A stretch of 64,000 bases of DNA from Lobosporangium transversale (taxonomy: Eukaryota; Mortierellomycota; Mortierellomycetes; Mortierellales; Mortierellaceae): the NCBI RefSeq assembly GCF_002105155.1, contig NW_019028979.1, forward strand, positions 744,001 to 808,000, read 5' to 3'. Positions 11,078 to 22,033 of the stretch are shown here, piece after piece (position 1 is the stretch's first letter; every line of letters starts with the position of its first letter). The notes under the pieces were generated by a model that saw only the letters and a list, made by a program, of their open reading frames with translations, had not been told where the DNA came from and searched no databases. Made by a program: the position numbers and the translations under genes.

Positions 11078-11840
11078 CTTTTTGGTGAGTCGAGAAATCT
11101 TTTCTTTTCTTTCTTTATGAAAAAAGTAAAATAGTAATAATCAAACTTACAATCTTGGTGGAGCTGAACCAACCAGCAGTTGAAGCAAAAAGACAGATGT
11201 TATGCTGTCCAGATTCTGCAGACGTAAACTTGAACTTGCCCTTTGGAGGTAACTTTTGACTATGAATTCTGTTACCATCAGGCATTTCCTTTTTTTTTTT
11301 TTTTTTTTTTTTTTTTTGAGATTAAGAAGGAAGGTAAATAGGAAGTCATGATTATTAGTAAAAAAAAAAAAAAAAAAGATTCAAAACAAGAATAAGAATA
11401 TCGGCGTTACAACCGTCCCCTTTTGTGTTCCTGTAGTAAAACCGTATATAGTACTTGTACAGTTCAGTGTAATAACAATGGATTAAGTCTTCGTACCTCA
11501 ACAATGACTTCCAACTGAAGCTCCTTATTGACAACAAACTTTTGTTGTGCCTCATTCCATTCCTCAGCAGTATAAACACCTAAAGAGTAATAAAAAATAA
11601 AAAATAAAAAATTAGAATAGATTGCACGGGTAATCGAGTGATTATTCTTATTATTTTACATTGTCCTCATCTTCATCTGTAAATATTTCCTTTACCTGTG
11701 ACCACGGTCTCTTTGGGTAATTCTTCAGTAAAGCACTTTTGTTCTGCTCCTTCGAGGTAAAAGTAAATACCAAAGACAGATGGCAAGATGCTCAAAAGCA
11801 TCAAGAGGCCAAGGGTCCACCGTGTAATGTTGATAGCCAT
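10483..11840 (-). CDS. p24 family cargo receptor, alpha subfamily (TMED4/9, Erp1-like)
   Basis: Six exons (11840-11696, 11579-11497, 11288-11151, 11041-10972, 10863-10793, 10632-10483) give 218 residues, close to the family's usual 200-230. A signal peptide (about 1-24) is followed by a GOLD domain with its two conserved cysteines (QKCF and HNICLF), a coiled-coil (ELAQRVRELN) and FRDVSERTNSR. Then come a membrane segment (about 182-203) and a cytosolic tail ending FFETKKLV. The tail matches the alpha-subfamily pattern with a dilysine COPI signal. The role known for the family is selecting cargo and shaping COPI/COPII vesicles between ER and Golgi, as hetero-oligomers with other p24 proteins. 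The acceptors of exons 3 and 4 follow long A-runs in the sense strand instead of the usual pyrimidine tract. All phases agree. The call is firm. Confidence 0.93.
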
Positions 11841-12539
11841 GAGATGGAAGAACGATAGAGAGATGGGGAGGGGAAGAAGACAAAGCTTAATAGATGTACT
11901 ATATTAATGCAGCTGATCCTGATCTTAAATCCTTGCTCCTCAGATGCCCTTGTTGGATTGATTGTTGTCAATTAACAACAAAATAAAAAAAAAATAAAAA
12001 AAGAGGGAGCAGAAGATGAAGAGAGAATAGATGGAAACCCTATTGGAAACTGCAAACACGAGCCATCTTGATCCACGTCACCACACAGAATTTCAAATTC
12101 TTTTACTACAGTCAAATATTCATACTCTGTCTGTAGGCATGAACCGCGTATGCTCGTATTGACCATAAAATAACTCGAATCTTCCCCATACGTCCATTAT
12201 TTCGCTCTAATGAGATCCCTGCACGCACATCTCCTCTGGCCACTATCAATGCTTGGAAAACTTTCCAAAATAGCACTTTTAAATAACCTTGGTTGATGTA
12301 TGGTATATATAAAGTCCCTTAAGATGCAACAGCAGGCTACGATTTCATTTTAGTTGAAAATACATTTACATCTCGTATCATCAGTAGTGGGTGAATACTA
12401 GAAGCTCTTGTCCTCTATCAAGTTATGATGTGACAATGCTTTTCTTGTCTTCTTTAATTCTTCATCAATTGGAGATATTATGGGACTTAAGGAACCTTCT
12501 CACCAAAATAGCTACATTCTTCTCATCATTCAAACAATC
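11841..12539. other. Intergenic upstream of the p24 gene
   Basis: This holds the divergent p24 promoter and unannotated sequence. A TATATAAAG motif at about 12306-12314 would suit a + strand promoter, but no + strand gene follows, only the antisense side of an F-box pseudogene. Confidence 0.45.
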
Positions 12540-14250
12540 AACCACACGTTTGATTCTTGGTCAGTTGTTCACCATTCATGTCGCATCCTCAAGTTGCGTT
12601 CGCTGCGGTAGACTATTTCCGAAGCTTAGTGTGCGTAGCCTCTTTAGATTAGCCAGTTCATCCAGACCTGCTCTTAGTCTCAAGTCTAGCGTCCGTCCAC
12701 CTCCATCCTCTGTGCCCCACCAGCTTGTTAGGCCAAGATATTCTAGTTGAGTCAGCTTACCTAGTTGTCTAAATACAATGCGTGACTTTGCCATACCTTC
12801 TTCAGTCTCTTGATCAATATCTGCCGCAAAATAAATATACAGTGTAGTCAATCCAGCGCATACCCATTCTACCTCATCGACAACCTCTGTCACTGTGACT
12901 TTAAGGTCCGTCAGACTTCCCAGTCGTGGACAATTTGATAAAATGGTTTGAGCATCACCACTTCTGTAGCCGCCGAGTCTATTGAACACCAACATCTCAA
13001 TTGTCTCGCAGTGTCTCCGAACCCTTGTCTTCCATACTATTTGCCCACTATCCAATCTCTCTTGCTTGTCAGCTACTAATGTTTGTAAAGAGAGAGAGAG
13101 CGGGCCGAAGTCACCACAAGGGATAGCTTACCGCCTCATTCCAGTCATTCGTCTGAGAAGCGCTGCTATATCCTCGTCTTTTACCTGTGTATGAAGGAAA
13201 GTCAGATCTGACAAACTGTTCAGAGTCCAAGGGTTCTGAAGGAATGCTACCCTGAAGAAGCCTCGATCATCATCTAATTCTTGGCCGTTAATATGCAATG
13301 AGGACAATTCTGGACATCTCCTATCCAACATGCTGACGCAACACGGTGATGTGTACGGACCTCGAGGACTGAGTGTATTGACTTTCTCAATGCTCAGTGT
13401 GCGTATATTTGGGAATATACAATTACTATCCTCAATATTTAGGAAGTTGATAGGTAGCTGGTAGATGGCTACACGCTTCAATTCCAAGTGCCTAACTTTC
13501 TTGCAGACTTGAAGGAATAGATTGGCTTCAGCTCTGATATATTTGTGATCAAGCTTCAAGTGCTTGAAGTTGGTGCATTCTAGTAAAGCCTTCCAGATCT
13601 CAGGCAGATTCCAAATACGTTCGTCCAGGTAAAAGCTAGTGATGATGGAACTATGAAGCTTAATCTGATTGTAGAGGTGGACCGGTATGGGCCATGTATA
13701 CTCCACTTCGTATGCGATGGACCTGAGTCTCTGTAATGGTCCATACTCCTCCGAGAAAGATTCGTAGGCTTTAAATTTAATCTTTTCAATATTAGCCCCT
13801 GGGAGCGCTTTTGGGTGGGTGCACGTGATATTTTTTTTACAAAGTTAAGGGGCTGATATGTGACATGGTGATTTGTGATGTGGTGGAGTATGGAAGATTG
13901 AACAAATTCCCTTTTTTCAAGACCCCATTTACAGAACTGAGGACGATTTTGAAGGCGCTTTTGCTTTTGCTTTTTCTTTATTACACGAAACTACTGAGTA
14001 CCCGCTTTAACAGTGTACAGAAATATCACGTGCACCCAAAAAGCGCACCCAAAAGCGAGCACTGAGAGGGGCTGTAAATTTTTCGTGCTTTTTTGGGAAT
14101 CTGCTAAGTAAGACAACTGTGAAAAAACATTGAGATGCGGATACAGTCTTAAAGGTTTCTTCGGTTGAGCAGTTCGTCAATGAGTTAATAATCATATACC
14201 TTTGGAAGCATGTATTGCTTTGTAGCTTTGTAAATACAATCGCCATGATT
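12540..14250 (-). pseudogene. F-box/LRR pseudogene interrupted by an inserted element
   Basis: This is a degenerate paralogue of the intact gene at 15235-16821. Matching blocks run in order on the minus strand. A decayed F-box remnant lies at about 14245-14085, where LLNRRN and the following codons correspond to DLLNCILISKAFY in the intact copy but contain stops. Then comes an unrelated 280-bp insert (13794-14073), and then the leucine-rich part from 13793 (IEKIKF against IEEIVF) down to about 12540. In-frame stops break the leucine-rich part near 13129 (after RMTGMRR) and at 12576 (after TQLEDAT, where the intact copy has TWMVNNW). About 20 codons next to the insert are missing. The remaining frames are open over long stretches, so decay is fairly recent. 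Confidence 0.85.
13794..14073. mobile_element. MITE-like element with imperfect terminal inverted repeats
   Basis: The 280-bp unit starts AGCCCCT and ends AGGGGCT. Further in, CGCTTTTGGGTG and GGGTGCACGTGATATTT on the left recur in reverse complement on the right, giving imperfect inverted ends of about 40-50 bp. It has no coding capacity. It lies between the F-box remnant and the leucine-rich part of the pseudogene, which shows it is an insertion. I cannot identify a clear target-site duplication, so the superfamily is open and exact ends could be off by a few bases. Confidence 0.65.
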
Positions 14251-14439
14251 CTATCTCATCGTGATCTTCATCAAGGTTGTATCTCGGCCATCAGCAAGCC
14301 GATGGGGTCAAGAAGGACTCGTATTCAAGACTTCTCTTCCCTATACCAGGTTGTGAGCCGATAATGTACATATCCTGCAATGTTTCTATCCATTGAGCCT
14401 TTCACGTCACTATACAAGTATCTCTCATACTTGGCTAAT

Positions 14440-14690
14440 TGTCCACCATCCATTTCGCGTCCTCGAGTTCGATGTGCTGGGGATACTCATATCTGGACAT
14501 TAGCATGTTCAGACTCTTCAAATCGGCTAGTTAACCCAGTCCCGCTCTTAGCTTCAAATCCAGCATCCGTCATCTTGTACTCGATTGTACCTCGCTAGGG
14601 CCAAGATATTGCGGCCAATTCAATCTGCCTAATTGTCTAAACGCAATGCGTGAGCTTGTCATGGATGGCATTTTGCCACTGACCTCATTT
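14440..14690 (-). pseudogene. F-box/LRR gene fragment (C-terminal part)
   Basis: A third, shorter relic of the same family. On the minus strand, SSRIAFRQLGRL near 14655 matches ARIAFRQLGKL of the intact gene, LDLKLRAGL near 14550 matches LDFKLRAGL, and LEDAKWMVDN near 14450 matches LEDATWMVNN. Frameshifts and stops separate the blocks, and no F-box part is seen. Confidence 0.8.
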
Positions 14691-15234
14691 GATTGGCTGA
14701 CAATGTATATAATAAATTTGCTGGACAGGGACATTGCTATCATCGTGTTAGACTAACACTGTTAATGACTAAAGTACCCGGAAATAATGACAATGCCATT
14801 CCAAGGACAAATATGTCGATATCGATGTCCAAGTTGTGAATGAAACGAGCCATTTAGAGGAATAAATATATCATACTCAGCAACAAAGAAGAAGCGTACA
14901 GTTGATAGCTTCTGCAGAAATGAAGAACAGGTCTATTTCCATCGATGCCCAATCACTCAGAGTCATTAGTACCCACCCTAATGAAAGATGCATAAATTAC
15001 TTTTAAAGTTGACACTTGAGGAGGATTCTAGAAAGTGTCCTTGAAAATAAAATCGATGATTTATAATGTAACAAAGCTCTTCTAGCAAAACTGCGACTCG
15101 TTCGTTTCCCGTGGTCGCTCGAGCTTACATCATCAGTAGCCGGAGACGCCCCGCTTTATGTCATCAAATCTTTATTATAATGGGCGCTGTTATTGGCAAA
15201 GTAGATGCCCTTAGGAAGGGACATGTCTAAAGAA
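14691..15234. other. Spacer between F-box copies
   Basis: No gene or obvious repeat seen. Sequence complexity is normal with few homopolymers, unlike most other spacers. It may contain further decayed family sequence that I could not align by eye. Confidence 0.4.
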
Positions 15235-16821
15235 TCATCTCATCCACATCAGATCGGGTTTCTCTCTATAGCATATAATACCGCGTGATGCGAATAAGGA
15301 AGCCACAGCTGGGTCGTCTATCAGAGGGCAATCCAATTTCCTTAGGTTCGGCCAATTGTTCACCATCCATGTCGCATCCTCAAGTTGCATATTCTGGAAA
15401 CTGTCATCCCTGAACACCAGCCTGTGCAGGCTCTTCAGGCTAGCTAGTTCATCCAGACCTGCTCTTAGCTTAAAGTCCAAGGTTCGTTTTATTGTTTCCC
15501 ATAGGCCCCATTCTCTTACGTCAAGGTATCCTAACTGGGTCAATTTGCCTAGTTGCCTAAATGCGATGCGTGCCTTTGCCATGCCTTCCTCAGTCCTTTG
15601 GTCGACGTCTGCCTCAAGGTAGATAATCAGGTAAGTCAATCCAGTGCAAACCCATTCTGCTCCATCGATAATCTCTGTCACCGTGATTCTAGGTCCTCTT
15701 AGCTGCTTCAGTCGTGGGCAATTCGATAAAACAGCTTGAACAATGCCTTTCATCCCGATGCCTTGTACATCGAACTTCAATATCTCAATTGTCTCGCAGA
15801 GCCTCCGAGATCTAGTCCTCCAGACCATATGCCCATCGTCCAACACCTTCTGTCTGTCCGCTAGTAATTCTTGTAGAGAGAGCTGGCTGAAGTCACAGCC
15901 TAGGATATTTAGCCGCCTTAGATCAGTCATCTGTCTGAGAAGTGCCGCCATATCCTCGTCTATTATTGTCAGGTTCGGGAAAAATAGCTCTGACAAACTA
16001 TACAGAGTCCAGGGATGCTGAAGAAATGCCTCTATATAGTGACGGCTGGTTTTAAAGGGCATTAGTCCTCTAAAAGAGTCGCGCTCAACAGGTTCACTAA
16101 ATTTCAACGCACACAGCCCCGGACAACTCCTCAACAACGTGCCAAGGCAATACGATGGTGTGTACGGATGTACCCTCGGCCTTATCGTGAAGTCGTTAAT
16201 GCTTAAAGTGAGCATTTTTGGGAAAGTATACTCGCTGCCCTCATTATTCAAGAATTTGGTAGGAAGCTGACCTAGGCTTACATTATCCAAGACCAGGTGC
16301 CCAAGTTTCTTGTAGACTTGAAAGAATAGATCAGCTTCAACCTCTCCAAGTATATCAAACAACTCCAAGCGATTGAGATTGGTACAATCCAATAGTATCC
16401 CCCAGAGGACATGTGATGATGTAACATTTTTAAAGGAGAGCTTGGTGATGGTGGAGTGGGCTTTGATGAAGTCCGGAAGGTGTTTCGGTATCGTTGGCTG
16501 GGCTAGCTGATTGTATTCTGGACCAAAGCTAATGGACTGAAGGCGACCGCATCCTCGCAATGTCGTATATACTTCTGGAAAGGTGCTTTGAAACACAATC
16601 TCCTCAATATACTCCCTATGTTTCTGGAGTATTTCGCCAGTGAGACAGGAAGGGCTTTTGAAATCTTTGACAACGATTTTTCTCCATATAGACCCGATAC
16701 ATGCACTATAAAAAGCCTTGGAGATAAGGATGCAGTTTAGAAGGTCTTCTCGATCGAGGAAGCCAGCAATGGGAGAGATGATTTCGGGAAGATTCAAGGG
16801 ATTCAATTTAATGTTGGTCAT
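15235..16821 (-). CDS. F-box protein with leucine-rich-repeat-like region
   Basis: A single uninterrupted frame of 528 residues. The N-terminus (LPEIISPIAGFLDREDLLNC, then ISKAFYSACIGSIWRKIVV) fits the F-box pattern: L-P-E-I start, spaced Leu, and a late Trp. The rest has recurring Leu-x-x-Leu segments (CTNLNRLELFD, LTIIDEDMAALLRQMTDLRR, LGKLTQLGYLDVREWG, ASLKSLHRLVF) typical of irregular fungal F-box/LRR proteins. By family knowledge, the F-box binds Skp1 in an SCF ubiquitin ligase and the repeats choose the target; the target is unknown. It is intronless, unlike most neighbours, and has two decayed relatives next door, so the family duplicates and decays locally. The start ATG at 16821 precedes the F-box by about 10 residues, as is usual. 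Confidence 0.85.
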   Translation of the reverse strand: MTNIKLNPLNLPEIISPIAGFLDREDLLNCILISKAFYSACIGSIWRKIVVKDFKSPSCLTGEILQKHREYIEEIVFQSTFPEVYTTLRGCGRLQSISFGPEYNQLAQPTIPKHLPDFIKAHSTITKLSFKNVTSSHVLWGILLDCTNLNRLELFDILGEVEADLFFQVYKKLGHLVLDNVSLGQLPTKFLNNEGSEYTFPKMLTLSINDFTIRPRVHPYTPSYCLGTLLRSCPGLCALKFSEPVERDSFRGLMPFKTSRHYIEAFLQHPWTLYSLSELFFPNLTIIDEDMAALLRQMTDLRRLNILGCDFSQLSLQELLADRQKVLDDGHMVWRTRSRRLCETIEILKFDVQGIGMKGIVQAVLSNCPRLKQLRGPRITVTEIIDGAEWVCTGLTYLIIYLEADVDQRTEEGMAKARIAFRQLGKLTQLGYLDVREWGLWETIKRTLDFKLRAGLDELASLKSLHRLVFRDDSFQNMQLEDATWMVNNWPNLRKLDCPLIDDPAVASLFASRGIICYREKPDLMWMR

Positions 16822-17119
16822 GTTGCAATTGCAAAGAGATGATGCTAAAGGAATGTTGGGTATTTGCCACCACTCTTGTTTGTTTGGCTGGTTTCTAAAT
16901 CACCTGGCCAGCTTCTTTACAATTCAACTTTGCTTTCTTCAGATCAACGAAGCTCAAGATTTTTTTTTTGAATGATACTTAAAACCGTTATAAGGTGAAT
17001 GTTGACTGTCAGGGCAGGGATCACACTGGTATTTTGACTCTTTAAAAATAAAAAATGGAGAAAGAAAGTTGTACATTAGGAAAATAATAGGCACTCTTTT
17101 TGCTCTGCTATTGATGATT
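16822..17119. other. Intergenic
   Basis: The promoter side of the intact F-box gene and the 3' flank of the small minus-strand gene. There is an 8-T run near 16960 and nothing coding. Confidence 0.5.
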
Positions 17120-17999
17120 CTAGATCAGATGTACAAAGTGTAAAAGCATATGGAGACGTGTTACAACACCAACACCGTCCAATTTATTTTTGTCAATCAA
17201 TACGCCGGTAAATGTACTGCTAAGCTTTTTCGAGAATTCAGAACGTAGGAAGTCCTGTTTTTTAAAGGTAGTTATTTTATCATTAGTTCATTTATCCATT
17301 CAATGATTCTATGAATCAAATATGAGCTAAATCCTATAATCGATTTAACGAGAATGAACGTAAGGTTTACCAATAACCCAAACCAAAGAGCCTGTGCGCA
17401 GCACTTTTTGACCAAACCACACTGCCACTCTTTTGCCTTCATACGTGCAGTGAGTGGTATCATGCTTTCCAATCTTCTACAAATCCATTCATCCAAACGA
17501 AACGTGGAAGCTTGTATGTAATCAACATTATTAAGACCATACCTTTGAACCCAAAATTCAGAAAGGAGCACTTGCAGCTTGTTTCTGGATATAGAGCCTA
17601 TTTTACAAAATTATTATCAATACGAGTTCGCAAGACATTTGTGCTGAAGGATAAAATATAAAAGACAGAGATTATAAAGAAAAAAGGCAGATGAAAACTC
17701 AAGCACAAAGTAAAAGGTAGTAAAAAAAAAAAAAAAATAGCCACATAATATTCCTCTTCGTTCTCTTGTCTTATTCTAAGGATCCGAGGTGAGCGCTGGC
17801 AGTCGGATTTTAACTTTCTTAAATGTAAGCAATAAAAAAATGAACATTTAAAATAAAGCGAGTGAAAATGACACAGGTACTGATCTAGGGAAAATAATGT
17901 TTCTTTTTTGATAAGCTCAGATATGCTATCAATGACTGACAAAGTTGGTGATGCAATTATAAAAGATTTATTACTATTGACTGGTATCATTTCTAGCAT
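17120..17999 (-). CDS. Possible unrecognised protein abutting the Nudix gene
   Basis: A model with three exons (17999-17881, 17584-17371, 17254-17120; stop TAG at 17122) gives 155 residues with matching phases. The last exon, 45 codons after AACAG, and the middle one look clearly coding (DEWICRRLESMIPLTARM; KKLSSTFTGVLIDKN). The first exon starts at an ATG that shares its A with the stop of the upstream Nudix frame (TAATG), leaving no promoter. This may mean a wrong start, a shared transcript, or an alternative 3' end of the Nudix gene. An extra open segment at about 17830-17755 could be another exon but breaks phase. I do not recognise the family; a hydrophobic stretch (CAQALWFGLL) spans the last junction. 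Confidence 0.4.
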
Positions 18000-19075
18000 T
18001 ACATTGTCGGTGATGAGGATGGAGGCGAAGGAGGTCTATATTTCTGAATATTTGCGCCTTCAGGACATATCATAGCGCCTCGAGGGCCTTGCTTCATAAT
18101 CCTACGCAAGACCCCATCCATGATAAAAGCCGTCAATCCCCAAACAGTACATCCTTCCTGTTCGACATGCCAAACCGGGTATATGTATTTTGAATCCCTA
18201 AACCGGGCAAGGTGTTGACGTTTCTGAGGATTCAACAAGTCTTCCAATGGAATTGCAAAGACTTTAGACACCTCATCAGTATTGAATCGAATATCAGTGT
18301 TGATATCTTGGATAGGTTTATGAATGAATCCAATATATGGATGAACCTTCATTGTGCAATCCTTGTTGGGCATTGGCGTATATTCCCCAAGAACTTCAAC
18401 ATCGTTACGTGAGATAAAAATTTCTTCTTCCATCTCTCGTAATGCCGTTTCAAGACAACTCTTGTCTGTTGGGTCGCGTTTTCCTCCTGGGAAGCTAAGT
18501 TTTTTTTATTTTTTATTTTTAATAGAAAAAAAAATAAAAATAAGCATTTGCTCTACTCCACACCTCATGCATGGCCCTCTAAAAATATGTACTTTGGACA
18601 ATTGGTCAAAAAAAAAATCTTTTACCTGCACTCTCCTCGATGGTTTCTCAACTTGCTTGATCGAACAGTTACTAAAACACTTGGGACGCCCTTGACAACG
18701 CAAAGAGGCTTTAAAGCGTTTAAGAGAGACCAAGGTTAGTGTCAAGTTAGCTTTATAAAGTAAGCGCAAAAAAAAAAAAAAAAAAAAAAAACAAAAATAG
18801 GACAAAGCTTTTTTTGGTTTTACCATGAATACAGCAGCCTCACGTAATGGTTTATCTTTGCAATAGTCGAAATGGTGACCGACTAGATGCTTATCCTCCT
18901 CCAGTCGCCTCTTGATGCGATCTAAAAATGTTCGGTCGAATTGGATCGAGTCTGTCTTTTCCGGAGTCGAACTCATCATGAAAGGAATGGTTCTGGATGC
19001 ATAAGATGCATTTTGAAGTGATGAATGTCGCCTTGCCCGTTGTTGATGAGAAGGATAATACGGATGCTGTTGTTG

Positions 19076-19111
<36 letters not shown>

Positions 19112-19513
19112 GCGTTGGTATTGGTATTCTCTCAAATATGAGGGCATTGATGTGGATGGAACGGGCGGAGCATTGTAGGGGAGTTGGTATTGATATTGAG
19201 GAGGAAGAGGCACATCAGTCTGGTATAAGGGTGCAAAGACCTTGGATTCTGCATCTACATGACTTCCGGCAGTTGTGTTAGCATTGAGGAGAAAGGACTG
19301 TGCGAATAGTGCGTTGTTGCTTTCATGTGTTTGCTGTTGCTGATGTTGGTATTGACTTTGGTGCTGACGTTGGTAATAATATTGTGCAACTCGCATATTT
19401 TTTGATTTTGAAGAAACGCGAGCAGAATGTGTTGATGTGGAGGGTGTCACAAAGTAAGACATCATTGATCGTTGCGGGCAACGGTGCGACAAAGGCAAGA
19501 GAAACGCAGACAT
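17999..19513 (-). CDS. Nudix hydrolase, CoA diphosphatase type (Pcd1-like)
   Basis: Three exons (19513-18824, 18708-18626, 18494-17999) give 422 residues. Residues 1-190 are Gln-rich and likely disordered, with a poly-Gln run. The Nudix fold starts near residue 205 (DKPLREAAVFMPLC), continues through VPSVLVTVRSSKLRNHRGE and reaches SFPGGKRDPTD, the signature of CoA diphosphatases (NUDT7/8, Pcd1). The Nudix helix reads ALREMEEEI, so the metal-binding RExxEE is kept. The glycine that normally follows two residues later is Phe. Known activity of the family is cleavage of CoA and acyl-CoA to 3',5'-ADP and phosphopantetheine, in peroxisomes or mitochondria. I see no clear targeting signal; the C-terminus (SSSPTM) is not a PTS1. 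The middle exon is only 83 nt. Domain call firm; N-terminal start less so. Confidence 0.85.
19061..19112. repeat. CAG/CAA microsatellite coding poly-Gln
   Basis: The minus strand reads as an uninterrupted run of about 16 Gln codons in the Nudix N-terminal extension. Confidence 0.85.
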
Positions 19514-22033
19514 TTTTAAAATTTTTTAATTATCTAATGGACAGTGGGAGAGTGGAGAGAGGGAGAGAGAAGTAGTTTACTAAAAAAAAAAAAAAGAAGA
19601 AGAAGAAGAAGAAGAAGAAGAAGAAGAAAAAGCAGAGAAGGATGAAGAAAAGATGGTCTACAAGTGAGTGAAAATACAAGAGAAAGGAATGAATGTGTGT
19701 GTGGAGTTAAAGAGCGAGGGAGAGCCTTTTAAATGAAAATTTTCGATCGTGCACGATCCAACCTATTTCGCCTACAATTTCCGAGAAATTCTCGTCCTTC
19801 ACAGTTACACATGGTCCACATGGCCACATACCAGAACTCAGAGCCATCAATGCCCGTAAACGAAAATCAGCCGGGTGATTTGTTCACAATGAGCAATGGC
19901 CCCCCTTCTAGGAGAAGAATAATATTCTTTTATGCTTCTTTAGCGAATCACCAAGTCTGAACTTTAAAGAGGAACTTGTCTCCCACCCCCCAGAAACCGA
20001 TGGAAGAACTGTTACAAGCTTGACAAGCTAAGCACGCACCCATGACCCTGATATTTTTTCTTTCCTTGTAAGACGAATATCGAAACGATCAGTCTCCAGT
20101 ATTATAGTGTTTATTATTTTTTCTTTTTTGAATGTTCTTCGGAGGAACAGAGCCTTTCTTTTTTATATAATACCCCACATTCATTTTTTTTTTTTTTTTT
20201 TTTTTTTGCTGCCACATTCTCCCCGCATTCTGCCTTTTACTGCAGCACTTAGTTCTTAACATTTGTATTTTTTTTTTCTCTTTCCCCACTTTTTTCTCAT
20301 CGATAATTTTGAAAAAAGGGTTTTGTTTTCACCAATCATCCTCAGCTTACTCTTTACTTCTTTCTTCCCCGTAATACTCGTAATCAAAACTACAAATAAA
20401 AAGACGCGTATCTTTCAGTACATGTATACGTCTTATAGTTCTTATCAGTATTATCGTACAAAAGATATGAAATTATGTATAAGATAAAAGTCAAAATTCC
20501 GACTTGGATTTCTATTTATTCAACGAGGGTGACTATTGGATTCGTAGGCCCACTTTTTACATTTCCTCAGTCTTCACCTGTTGTATTCATACAACACAAT
20601 CACTTGGAAATCGCAGAGAAAATTAAGATCCAGTATGCATGACCAGAAACCAATGAGTGATTCAAACAAAAATTGCCCGCGTTTCCTTAAAATTCTATTC
20701 ATATCCTGTATCCTACGCGTTACAAGACAATCATTATATACAACGTCCACCATGTCGTAGACATGACACTTATGACCAATTCTTTAGATGATTATATTCA
20801 TTAGAAATAATGTCAGTTATATCGATGTGAGAAGAGAGAGAGAAAAAAAATCGAAAGACTTTGTATGTGTCATATTGTAGAAAGCGTAGGAGCCGGTGAA
20901 CGACTGTCTCGACCCCTTTTTTTTTTTTTTTTTTCTTTTTCTCAGTACATTCTTTGTAGTCCTTGACTAGTTTCAGATCTTTTATAAATGTATATTAATA
21001 AAGATATATATAAATATATAAATATATATATATATTCGTATATGCTGTTCTTCAAACATAAAAACAGCGTACATGTTCATTTTTGTTTGTGAAGTACGGA
21101 TGTATATGTGAATACACATATTGACATAGTGAGCAATTGGGTTATTTCTTATTTAACAGAAGAGAAACACGTCAAAATTAAAAGGGACAGGCAAGAGAAT
21201 TATGAACTCAGCTGCTGGTGCAGATATCCAAGGATCAATTGGCAATCTATCTTTTGTTTCTTTTTTTATTTCATTCTTTCTTACTCCTACTATTTTCTTT
21301 TCGCAGTTTTTCCTCATAAATGATTGCCATGATCCACTGCTCTTGGACAGGCCAACCAGGAAATTACATCAAATATTATGTATTTTGCTAGAATAAACAT
21401 ATACTACTTTCCTCTTCTCATCAGTGGCCGAACCAGAATATAGACTAATTGCAATTTTTGTTTCCTTTTTATTTGATGTTATTGGACCAACCACTACCCC
21501 TGGCGTATCATTTCACAGCATCACAAAATTAAAAGTATATTAAATGAAACCAAATTTTATTGAAAAGCTCTCAAAAATGAACATTTAATTCTGTTCCCAG
21601 GGTTTCCATTATGGAAACAAGTCTTGCTTCCAGCTTCTCACAATATTACGAGTATATTATCATGCAGGGATCATTATTATTTTATCAAGAACAACGTTAT
21701 AAATGTACATGCACTCGTTATTCATCAAGTGTAGTGTGCTCATGTAATACTTTGTCTCAGGAAAAGTCAGGTATCACATTGATCCCTGGTTACCGACTTG
21801 TACAACAAAGGAGAACCAACATCCACAATCAAATCAGGTATAAAAAGCAACCACAACTCCTCCTTTTTTTTTTCTCTCATCAAAACAACAACCAATCTTC
21901 TCTCAACTTCTCTACTTCAACAGACCACTTCCTTGCTTCTACAGCACAACTCTTGAAACGAACACTCACTATCACTCTCGTGACTAAGCATCTTCCATCC
22001 CCACCCCCATTTCTTGTCTTTTCATCATCCATC
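19514..22033. other. Intergenic between divergent Nudix and CAP genes
   Basis: This holds an AAG repeat (19598-19630), T-runs (20184-20207, 20919-20934) and a TATA/AAATATA-rich stretch (21000-21035). A 75-codon ATG frame at 19733-19960 and the frame that reads into the CAP gene from 21611 are not convincing as separate genes. The second is the CAP leader, open by chance. Confidence 0.5.
21839..21847 (+). promoter_or_regulatory. TATA box of the CAP gene
   Basis: TATAAAAAG lies about 190 bases before the CAP start codon and is followed by C/T-rich leader sequence. Position and sequence suit a TATA element; no transcript data. Confidence 0.5.

Noticed and set aside
19733-19960. 75-codon ATG frame upstream of the Nudix gene
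   Set aside because: It lies in the Nudix promoter, shows no motif, and stop-free runs of this length occur by chance in the less AT-rich patches.
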